A stretch of DNA of 11,759 nucleotides, from NCBI GenBank assembly GCA_016872875.1, contig VGYW01000264.1, positions 1 through 11,759 of the forward strand, read 5' to 3'. The position numbers and the translations under genes were made by a program. Shown piece by piece: positions 6,148 through 11,759 of the stretch. Numbering within the stretch: position 1 is the stretch's first letter; each line of letters opens with the position of its first letter. The notes beneath the pieces are model-generated. The model was not told the DNA's origin. It was given only the letters and a program-made list of their open reading frames with translations, and ran no database searches. Source of the stretch: Planctomycetota bacterium (lineage in GTDB: Bacteria > Planctomycetota > PUPC01 > DSUN01).

Positions 6148-6519
6148 ATGCCGGAGGGCTATCCCCAGCAGGGCGATGTCTGGTTCGTCCCGTTCGCGAT
6201 GCCATCCGCGGATAGTGCTGGGCTGAAGTTCAGGCCGGCGGTCGTAGTGTCCGCGGCCCCTATCGAAGAGACGCGCGGCACGGTCACCTTGGCGGCGATC
6301 AGTAGCAGGACAGAGCCGAGAACGCGCTTCGACATCTTCGTCGGCGCCTCTTCCGGCCTCGCGCGGGCGATGGGGCTGAACCGCGACAGCATCATCTGCT
6401 GCGACATCCTCCAAACCTTCAGTATCGCGGCCTTGGGACGTAAGATAGGAAGGGTCAACGAAGAGACCCGGACGCGGATTGGCGAGAAGCTTGCTGAGTT
6501 CTTCGCCCTTCAACGGTAG
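6148..6519 (+). CDS. MazF/PemK-family toxin (module 1)
   Basis: Predicted sequence-specific endoribonuclease toxin of the PemK/MazF/CcdB fold, 123 residues. GDVWFVPF near the N-terminus, FRPAVVVSA, a central strand TVTLAAIS, GLNRDSIICCDILQTFS and the ending IGRVNEETRTRIGEKLAEFF match the family from end to end. I chose ATG 6148, preceded by GAGGTGG with about 6-7 nt of spacing. GTG 6133 (4-nt overlap with the previous stop) is an in-frame alternative adding five residues. The toxin would be held inactive by the product of the overlapping upstream gene. The module follows a methyltransferase and a DUF6941 gene, consistent with an accessory block. Confidence 0.82.
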   Translation: MPEGYPQQGDVWFVPFAMPSADSAGLKFRPAVVVSAAPIEETRGTVTLAAISSRTEPRTRFDIFVGASSGLARAMGLNRDSIICCDILQTFSIAALGRKIGRVNEETRTRIGEKLAEFFALQR

Positions 6520-6664
6520 ACGCCTGAGCTCTGGTGGGCACTCACGTGCTGCCTTGCCGCCTGCCTTCCCCAAGCACCTTCGCGCTTGCTCTCAACGCCT
6601 TCGGCTCGACGTAGGCGGGGCCGTTCTGCCTCGCCGTGGCATGGCTTGCTAAAGGAGAACGCAG
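6520..6664. other. Intergenic gap before the DUF4838 gene
   Basis: These 145 nt hold no convincing gene and no clear intrinsic terminator. They contain a degenerate copy of the palindromic element (6611-6634) and, at 6652-6657, AAGGAG, the ribosome site of the next gene. I could not find a convincing promoter for that gene. Confidence 0.5.
6611..6634 (+). repeat. Degenerate intergenic copy of the in-frame palindromic element
   Basis: It begins GTAGGCGGGGC, the same first 11 bases as 739-749, and continues with a TGCC-T-CGC right arm. About 20 of 24 positions match the unit at 739-762, with changes concentrated at the centre. It shows that the element is not confined to the sialidase-like gene. 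Confidence 0.5.
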
Positions 6665-9025
6665 ATGATACGAGCGAAACCGGCACCCCTCGCAGCGCTG
6701 TTTGTGCTGTCGGTCTGTCCCGCCATCGCCGACGACCTGAATCCAGTGAAGTCCAAGAAGGCGCCCAGGCATCCGGCGGTCGCCATCGCGGAGAAGGGGC
6801 AGGCGAAGGCAACTATCTGCGTGATGGGCGGGAAGGGCGATGCGGTGCTCGCCCAGGCGGTGAAGGAGCTTCAGGAGTGCATCGAGCTGGCGGCGGGGGC
6901 GAAGCTGCCCATCGTGCAGGACAAGGTGCAGCCGCCCGCCATCGTGATCGGGAACTGCGCCGAGGCTGCGGCAGAAGGGCTCGACGGGGCAAAGATGCCC
7001 GTCGAGGGCTTCGCCATCAAGTCGGCCCCCGACCGCATCTTCATCGTCGGCCACGATGGGCCAGTGGGCAAAGGCACCCACGCGGCCTCCCACGGCACCG
7101 CCTGGGGCGTCTTCGAGTTTCTCGAGCGCTTCGTGGGCGTGAGATGGTACTGGCCGACGGAGCGGGGCGGGCGCTCGATTGTGAAGGTGAAGAGCCTGGT
7201 TGTGAAGCCGGTGTGGCTGGAGGACGCGCCGGTGTTCCGCAAGCGCGAGATCTGGCCGCCCTGTGGCGAGCCGTGGCATGGCCGCGGCCAGCCGCTCGGG
7301 CCGCTCCACAACCGCCTGAGGGCGGGAAACTCGTGGCCCATCAGCCTGGTCGTCCACTCCCCCAACTGGGCGGGGGTGAAGGAATACGCGGAGGGGCGGC
7401 CGGAGTGCTTCCAGCTCGGCTCCGACGGCTCACGCAACTTCCAGATGCTCTGCTACGGCAACCCCAGGACGCTTGCGACCTACCTGGAGAACATCGCGCT
7501 GCACTTCGACAAGGGACGGAAGGCTCACATGGGCATCGTGGGCGACGCCATCACCGTGTCGCCCAACGACGCAGGAATCGCCTGCTACTGCCCCGATTGC
7601 CGCAAGCTCTGGGATGACAAGGGGGGCCAGTATGGCACCGCCTCCCGCATCCTGGCCGCGTTCGTGGACAAGTTGGCCCGCGAGGTGAAGACCCGTTGGC
7701 CCGACAAGACGGTCATCTACCTGCCCTACCTCAACTACACGCTCGCGCCCGACGGCTTCAAGTTCCCGGGCAACGTGGAGGTGCAACTGTGCGGCATGCC
7801 CGGCATCGCACAATACAAGGAGCGGTCAGTCCTCGCCTCCGAGCAGGCGAACGTGGACAAGTGGGTCGCCATCACGGGCCGCAAGATTCAGAACTGGCAC
7901 TACAGTTGCTGGCCAGAGGACAAGACGAAGGCCCCCTACCACTACCCCCACGTGCTGAAAGCCTACTACCGGGCGAACCGCGACAAGCTGATCGGCTCGT
8001 TCATCAACGGTGACGGCGACCACTTCCCCCGCCAGCACATAAGCCTCTATTGCTGGATGAAGCTCCTCTGGAATCCCGATTTCGACGTTGATGCCGCGAT
8101 GGAGGACTTCTGCGACCGCATGTTCGGGCGGGCGGCCTCGTCAATCCGCCGGCTGCTCGATCTTCAGGTTGACGGCTGGGAGAAGAGCCGCTGGCCCGAT
8201 GGCCTCCTCTCGCCCAAGGCCATCTACGAGGCGAGCTACCCCCGCCGCACCGTCGAGCGGATGAAGGACCTCCTCGCCCGTGCGCGCAAGCAGGCCGAGG
8301 GCGGCGAGGAGGCGGCCAAGCGGGTCGAATACTACGCCACGCCCTTCCCCGACTTCTTCGAGGAGTTCGCCGCCGTCGTCGAGGGCAAGGGCGCAAGGCC
8401 CCTCATCGTCCAGAAGGTCGGCGAGAACCCCACGATTGACGGCAAGCTCGACGACGCGGCCTGGAAGCGCGCCCCCGAGGCCTCGCTCTTCAAGCACGTG
8501 GACAAGAAGGAGGTCGAGCCGAAGCACCCCACCAAGCTGCGGGCGGTCTGGACGATGGACGGCGTGACCTTCGGCTTCTGGATGGCCGAGCCGTCGCCCC
8601 AGTCGCTCGTCCAAACCGTCAAGTCGCGCGACGAATCAATGGCCTGGTGGAACGACTCCGTCGAGGTCTTCCTCGACGTCACTGGCAAGAACCAGGGCCA
8701 CTGGTATCAATGGATCATCAACCCCCACGGCATCATCCACGACGGGAAGGGCCAGGACACCTCCTGGAACCCCGAGGGCGTGAAGACCAAGGCGTTCATC
8801 GGGAGCGACTTCTGGAGCCTCGAGGTCTTCATCCCCTACGCCCTCTTCCCCGAGGCCCTCAAGCCGGGCACCAACGTGGCCTGGTACGGCCAGTTCACCC
8901 GCCACCGCATGAGCGACCACGGCAAGTCCCCGGGAAGCCTCCACGAGAACCAGAAGCTGAACTGTAGGTTCGGCGGCTTCAACAGCAACCTGGCCGACTT
9001 CGCGCCCGTGAAGTTCGTCGAATGA
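6665..9025 (+). CDS. Secreted DUF4838 protein with C-terminal CBM9-like domain
   Basis: A 786-residue exported protein. Residues 1-22 are a signal peptide (hydrophobic core LAALFVLSV, cleavage near AIA-DD). Residues about 50-170 resemble the N-terminal domain preceding DUF4838 and alpha-glucuronidase-like proteins (GTAWGVFEFLERFVGVRWYWPTE). Residues about 285-540 are the DUF4838 core, with VSPNDAGIACYCPDC and a TIM-barrel-like continuation (VIYLPYLNYTLAP). From about 580 the sequence IDGKLDDAAWKRA opens a CBM9-like beta-sandwich that runs to the end. DUF4838 proteins are associated with glycan degradation in this bacterial group, but I know of no agreed reaction. AAGGAG 7 nt upstream fixes the start. 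Its last ~100 bp recur at 9725-9825, and a toxin-antitoxin cassette begins right after its stop. Confidence 0.85.
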   Translation: MIRAKPAPLAALFVLSVCPAIADDLNPVKSKKAPRHPAVAIAEKGQAKATICVMGGKGDAVLAQAVKELQECIELAAGAKLPIVQDKVQPPAIVIGNCAEAAAEGLDGAKMPVEGFAIKSAPDRIFIVGHDGPVGKGTHAASHGTAWGVFEFLERFVGVRWYWPTERGGRSIVKVKSLVVKPVWLEDAPVFRKREIWPPCGEPWHGRGQPLGPLHNRLRAGNSWPISLVVHSPNWAGVKEYAEGRPECFQLGSDGSRNFQMLCYGNPRTLATYLENIALHFDKGRKAHMGIVGDAITVSPNDAGIACYCPDCRKLWDDKGGQYGTASRILAAFVDKLAREVKTRWPDKTVIYLPYLNYTLAPDGFKFPGNVEVQLCGMPGIAQYKERSVLASEQANVDKWVAITGRKIQNWHYSCWPEDKTKAPYHYPHVLKAYYRANRDKLIGSFINGDGDHFPRQHISLYCWMKLLWNPDFDVDAAMEDFCDRMFGRAASSIRRLLDLQVDGWEKSRWPDGLLSPKAIYEASYPRRTVERMKDLLARARKQAEGGEEAAKRVEYYATPFPDFFEEFAAVVEGKGARPLIVQKVGENPTIDGKLDDAAWKRAPEASLFKHVDKKEVEPKHPTKLRAVWTMDGVTFGFWMAEPSPQSLVQTVKSRDESMAWWNDSVEVFLDVTGKNQGHWYQWIINPHGIIHDGKGQDTSWNPEGVKTKAFIGSDFWSLEVFIPYALFPEALKPGTNVAWYGQFTRHRMSDHGKSPGSLHENQKLNCRFGGFNSNLADFAPVKFVE
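8921..9021 (+). repeat. Direct repeat, copy 1 (3' end of DUF4838 gene)
   Basis: These 101 bp align without gaps to 9725-9825 (offset 804). All nine mismatches fall within 8927-8962, and the last 59 bp (8963-9021) are identical. Similarity stops exactly at the stop codon. Weaker similarity extends a few codons upstream of 8921. Confidence 0.85.
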
Positions 9026-9059
9026 AGCCGATCTTAGACCCAAAGACGCGCTCCTGGAC

Positions 9060-9087
9060 TTGCAATCTGCGCGCCACAAGGTATACT
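9060..9087 (+). promoter_or_regulatory. Sigma70-like promoter for the second toxin-antitoxin module
   Basis: TTGCAA (9060-9065) and TATACT (9082-9087) are separated by 16 nt. The -10 matches five of six consensus bases. Transcription would start near 9094, giving a leader of about 24 nt with GAGGAGG (9102-9108) before the GTG at 9118. Confidence 0.5.
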
Positions 9088-9117
9088 TGTTTGGGGAGGA
9101 TGAGGAGGCATAGGCCC

Positions 9118-9372
9118 GTGGCAGTGACAGCGAGAGCGGTCGAAATCAGCGGCGTGGTGGACACCGACCACCAGCTTCACCTCGACGGCCCCGTGCCGAT
9201 TGCTGGCCCCAGCCGCGTGCGCGTCATCATCCTCGTGCCAGAGGACGCCGACCTTGACGAGTCCGAATGGCTCCGCTCGGCGGCAACGAACCCCGCCTTT
9301 GACTTCCTGAAAGAGCCCGCAGAGGACATCTACTCGCCTACAGACGGGGAGCCGTTCCGTGACGAAGGGTAG
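9118..9372 (+). CDS. MazF-associated antitoxin (module 2)
   Basis: An 84-residue predicted antitoxin. The N-terminal part (ISGVVDTDHQLHLDGPVP, then VRVIILVPE) is a short beta-rich dimerisation or DNA-binding-like segment. The acidic tail FDFLKEPAEDIYSPTDGEPF is characteristic of antitoxins paired with MazF-like toxins in these bacteria. The open frame reaches back to 9022, but GTG 9118 is preferred because GAGGAGG lies 9 nt before it and the promoter at 9060-9087 sits in the extension. The toxin gene begins inside its last codons with a 14-nt overlap, which ensures coupled translation. Autoregulation is likely by analogy with such modules; no operator is obvious. Confidence 0.8.
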   Translation: MAVTARAVEISGVVDTDHQLHLDGPVPIAGPSRVRVIILVPEDADLDESEWLRSAATNPAFDFLKEPAEDIYSPTDGEPFRDEG

Positions 9373-9700
9373 CGTCGTCCTCGTCCCCTTCCCATTCGAC
9401 GATCTCTCCACCTCCAAGGTCAGGCCGGCCGTATGCCTGACCGAACCGGTTGGTCCGCACCGTCACGTTGTGCTCGCCTTCATCACAAGCCAGCCGCAGG
9501 CCGCTCCGCTTGACAGCGACGTTCCCTTGGACTCCGCGGCCCCGGACTTCGGCGCCACGGGGTTGCGTGTCACTTCCGTCCTGCGGCTTCATCGCCTCAT
9601 GACTGTCAGCGGGTCCCTGATCCAGAGGCGGCTCGGCGAGCTCCCGCCATCCATCCAGACGCTCGTCGCGGCGAAGCTACGCAGGTTGTTCGGACTCTGA
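9359..9700 (+). CDS. MazF/PemK-family toxin (module 2)
   Basis: A predicted endoribonuclease toxin of 113 residues. SVVLVPFPFDDLSTSKVRPAV is the family's N-terminal strand and RP-containing loop, VLAFITSQP the following strand, GLRVTSVLRLHRLMTV the central segment and LGELPPSIQTLVAAKLRRLF the C-terminal helix. The usual 'GD' before the first strand is 'GS' here, a small deviation. The start is GTG 9359, inside the end of the antitoxin gene; no separate ribosome site is needed if translation is coupled. It is clearly diverged from the toxin at 6148-6519, so the two modules are not a recent duplication. The stop is 12 nt before the remnant of the DUF4838 tail begins. Confidence 0.82.
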   Translation: MTKGSVVLVPFPFDDLSTSKVRPAVCLTEPVGPHRHVVLAFITSQPQAAPLDSDVPLDSAAPDFGATGLRVTSVLRLHRLMTVSGSLIQRRLGELPPSIQTLVAAKLRRLFGL

Positions 9701-9712
9701 CGCAGTGGTCAA

Positions 9713-9829
9713 GCAAGCGACGGGGGCAAGGCCTCCAGAAGCCTGCACGGGAACCAGATGCTGAGTTGTAGGTTCGGCGGCTTCAACAGCAACCTGGCCG
9801 ACTTCGCGCCCGTGAAGTTCGTCGAGTAA
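9713..9829 (+). pseudogene. Remnant of a DUF4838-gene 3' end
   Basis: In frame with the homologous tail this segment encodes ASDGGKASRSLHGNQ and then the same final 20 residues as the intact gene, ending FVE and TAA (9827-9829). The rest of the gene is absent: a toxin stop lies at 9698-9700 and no start codon or ribosome site leads into the remnant. It is either the original 3' end of the upstream gene, displaced by insertion of the toxin module, or the last trace of a second tandem paralogue. Its TAA overlaps the AAGGAG used by the next gene. Confidence 0.75.
9725..9825 (+). repeat. Direct repeat, copy 2
   Basis: Partner of 8921-9021, about 91 percent identical (92 of 101 positions), with the terminal 59 bp (9767-9825) identical. 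Together the two copies bracket the second toxin-antitoxin module. Confidence 0.85.
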
Positions 9830-9842
9830 GGAGCAAGGTGCA

Positions 9843-11759
9843 ATGCGTGTCGGACGAATCGCGGCGTTGTGCGTGCTGGCTTCTGAAGCGGCCTCGGCGG
9901 CGGAGCTGAAGCTCCTGATGCCGCTGGGGCGCGTGGCGTACCAGACGAATGAGGCGATTGGCGTCTCCGTCGTTCGCAGCGCGAAGGAGGCGCTGGCGGC
10001 GGGGGAGCTGCGCCTCGCGCTCGCGGGGCCGGAGGGGAGCCGGGTGACTGTGGTTTTCCCGGTCACAGGCGGGACGCCTGTGCCACCGGACACTGAGGCC
10101 CGGCGCACGGAGCACCTGCACCTGAACGGCTGGCTGCTGAGGCCGGGACGCTACACGCTGGAGGCGTCGTGCGATGGGGCGACGGCGACGACGGAGTTCA
10201 CGGTCCACAGCCACATCCGCAAGTCGTCGTTCCGCCTGATTGACTGGGGCTGCGGGGCGAAGAAGGACGAGGCGGCCCGCCTGGGCGAGGACGGCATGGG
10301 CTTCAACCTGCTCCTGGCGTCCTACGGCGGGCACGACCAGGACGCGAATATCCGCGGCGGCCTGGACTACATGCGGAACTGCACGATGGGCGGCGCGCAC
10401 CAGATGGACATGCGGCTGGAGTGCGACTGGTCCGACCCCTACGTGCTGGCGGGCGGCATGGCCCGCTCGGCCCGCCAGGCGTTCGCCGACCGCACGGCGC
10501 CGAACGTCGTCGGCGTGCACTTCTACGACGAGCCGGGCCTCACGTGGCAGAAGCACCCGAAAACGGGCGTGTTCACGGGCCACGACATTCCGGCGCAGCG
10601 CCGCGCCTGGAAATCCGCCTTTGGCCAAGAGCTGCCCGAGTACACCGAAATCAAGCCCGGCAACCCGGAGCACGAGGCCCTCTGGGGCCGCTGGCTCCGC
10701 TGGAAGCAGGTCTTCATGGAATCCGCCTGGCGCTCCGCCGCCTTCAGCGTGAACTGGGTGCGGCCCGACTGGCTCTCGGCGACCCAGAGCGTCTACGGCT
10801 GGCACGCCTTCGGCGACGGTTACTACTTCAACGTCGTGCGCAGCCTGCCCGTCATCAGCGGCCACGGCGGCTACGACGACTACGCGGGCGGCTACCTCAA
10901 CCCCGGCTTCTTCATGGAGTTCGGCCGCTTCCGCGACTACGCCAAGCCCGCCTGGTATCTCCCCACCTGGTGGGGCATGCCCAACGGCCAGTACCGCCTC
11001 GAGCAATACCTGACCTTCATGGCGAACGTCCAGGGCCTCTGCAAGCCGCCCGACCACCACATCCACAACCCCGGCGCCAAGAAGGGCTCGCCCGACGACG
11101 CCATCGTGGAGAGCAACAAGCTCATGGCCCGCCTGGGCACGATCTTCACGACGATGCCAGTCAATCGGTCAGAGATCGCCGTCCTCTACTCGATGTCGCA
11201 GAACGTCCGTGCGATGCTCAAGAGCAAGGACATGCTGAACTTCCAGGACTTTCCCGGCCAACTGGAGCGGCTGGAAGTCCTGTTCGTGGCGAGCAAGATG
11301 GCGCACATCCCGCTCTTCCCGCTGGTGGAGGAGGACGTGCTGGACGGCACGCTGGCGGCGAACCACAAGGCCATCGTGCTCGCGGGCATCGAGGCGCTCG
11401 ACCCCGAGGTGGTGAAGGCGCTGGAGGCGTATGCCGCAAAGGGCGGCAAGGTCATCCTCGGCGACGAGTGCGCCGTGAAGATCGCCGGGGCGGCGAAGCT
11501 CGGCGCAGCCATCACCGACAAAATCTACGTCGAGGCGGGCAAGGCGTTCAACGACAAGAGCGACAAGGAGTGGCGGACGAAGGGCCTGCTCGCCCGGCGG
11601 CCGGGCATGTACTTCAAGGAGGCGAAGCCCATCGCCGCGGCGCTCACCAAGCGCTGCGCCGAGGTCGGCGTCGCGCCCGTCGTCGAGTGCGACAACCCCC
11701 AGGTCTTCGCCGCCCGCCACGCCCTCGGCGACATCGAGTACCTCTTCCTCGTCAACGCC
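9843..11759 (+). CDS. Secreted GH42-like protein (3' end beyond window)
   Basis: The first 639 codons of a longer gene. A short leader (residues 1-20, hydrophobic IAALCVLA, cleavage near ASA-AE) precedes a beta-sandwich domain (about 21-122: LKLLMPLGRVAYQTNEAIG through YTLEASCDG). A TIM-barrel-like region follows (about 130-430) with VVGVHFYDEPG, in which Glu230 is a candidate acid catalyst. A Rossmann-like segment (about 445-545) then resembles the trimerisation domain of GH42 beta-galactosidases (IAVLYSMSQN; KAIVLAGIEALDPEVVKALEAYAAKGGKVILGDE in outline). The true activity is not established and the second catalytic glutamate cannot be assigned. AAGGAG (9828-9833) lies 9 nt before the ATG and overlaps the stop of the DUF4838 remnant, a classic coupled junction. 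A palindromic element (10064-10082) is read through in frame within the first domain. Confidence 0.75.
   Translation, partial: MRVGRIAALCVLASEAASAAELKLLMPLGRVAYQTNEAIGVSVVRSAKEALAAGELRLALAGPEGSRVTVVFPVTGGTPVPPDTEARRTEHLHLNGWLLRPGRYTLEASCDGATATTEFTVHSHIRKSSFRLIDWGCGAKKDEAARLGEDGMGFNLLLASYGGHDQDANIRGGLDYMRNCTMGGAHQMDMRLECDWSDPYVLAGGMARSARQAFADRTAPNVVGVHFYDEPGLTWQKHPKTGVFTGHDIPAQRRAWKSAFGQELPEYTEIKPGNPEHEALWGRWLRWKQVFMESAWRSAAFSVNWVRPDWLSATQSVYGWHAFGDGYYFNVVRSLPVISGHGGYDDYAGGYLNPGFFMEFGRFRDYAKPAWYLPTWWGMPNGQYRLEQYLTFMANVQGLCKPPDHHIHNPGAKKGSPDDAIVESNKLMARLGTIFTTMPVNRSEIAVLYSMSQNVRAMLKSKDMLNFQDFPGQLERLEVLFVASKMAHIPLFPLVEEDVLDGTLAANHKAIVLAGIEALDPEVVKALEAYAAKGGKVILGDECAVKIAGAAKLGAAITDKIYVEAGKAFNDKSDKEWRTKGLLARRPGMYFKEAKPIAAALTKRCAEVGVAPVVECDNPQVFAARHALGDIEYLFLVNA
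10064..10082. repeat. In-frame palindrome within the GH42-like gene
   Basis: CACAGGCG (10064-10071) and CGCCTGTG (10075-10082) form a perfect 8-bp stem around GGA, with GGT and ACC further out (10061-10063 and 10085-10087). It encodes VTGGTPVPP (about residues 74-82) in a loop of the N-terminal beta-sandwich. Its centre GGGACGCC is shared with the third reverse unit in the sialidase-like gene (910-917). Confidence 0.6.

Noticed and set aside
9022..9117. N-terminal extension of the second antitoxin from ATG 9022
   Set aside because: It would overlap the DUF4838 stop and contain the predicted promoter. The residues look non-native, and GTG 9118 has a well-placed GAGGAGG.
9026..9712. Insertion sequence or integron cassette carrying the toxin module
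   Set aside because: No transposase or integrase, no terminal inverted repeats and no recombination-site structure could be seen. Only the duplicated gene tail marks the borders, so no named mobile element is claimed.
9783..11066. Long minus-strand open frame opposite the GH42-like gene
   Set aside because: The translation is low-complexity A/V/R/H-rich without domains. The plus strand has a ribosome site, a signal peptide and recognisable domains in an uninterrupted frame.

Overview
The window looks like a chromosomal piece of a GC-rich bacterium of the Planctomycetes-Verrucomicrobia-Lentisphaerae type, most likely a planctomycete or an uncultured relative. This is inferred from gene content: a secreted BNR/sialidase-like protein of the 'HASTIAE...LVAAWFGG' type, a DUF4838 protein with a CBM9-like tail, a GH42-like exported protein, a sodium:solute symporter and MazF-type toxin modules. 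No rRNA, tRNA, CRISPR array or transposase is visible. Nearly every supported gene is on the + strand; the large minus-strand open frames are shadows of the high-GC genes.

Layout. (1) 1-444 is a regulatory gap with a probable leftward gene start at the very edge (GTG at 32), a promoter for it, a perfect 24-bp palindrome with a near-copy 89 bp away, and a rightward promoter and RBS for the first full gene. (2) 445-3803 holds a secreted sialidase-like propeller protein, a small two-helix membrane protein and an SSS-family symporter. This reads as a release-and-import unit for a sugar or glycan-derived solute. (3) 3810-6519 is an accessory block: a solitary DNA methyltransferase, then its own sigma70-like promoter driving DUF6941, a small acidic-tailed protein and a MazF/PemK toxin, joined by 4-nt or near-zero spacing. 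(4) 6665-9025 is a large secreted DUF4838/CBM9-like protein. (5) 9026-9712 is a second, compact antitoxin-MazF cassette with its own promoter. (6) 9713-9829 is a second copy of the last ~100 bp of the DUF4838 gene. (7) 9843-end is the 5' 639 codons of a secreted GH42-like protein that runs off the window.

Two observations stand out. First, short palindromic elements sit in frame inside coding sequences: two forward units and three reverse-complement units inside the sialidase-like gene, flanking a conserved stretch, and a related palindrome inside the GH42-like gene. A degenerate copy of the first type lies upstream of the DUF4838 gene. They resemble the idea of the Rickettsia palindromic elements (in-frame, protein-coding palindromes), but the sequence family is different. 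Second, the MazF cassette is bracketed by two copies of the DUF4838 3' end. The downstream copy keeps the stop codon and the ribosome binding site that lead straight into the GH42-like gene, as if a toxin-antitoxin module had been set between two genes that were once directly adjacent.

The glycan genes probably act together outside the cytoplasm (cleavage and binding) and at the inner membrane (Na+-driven uptake). The methyltransferase and two toxin modules are stability or defence-type cargo interspersed among them. Substrates are not determined by the sequence.
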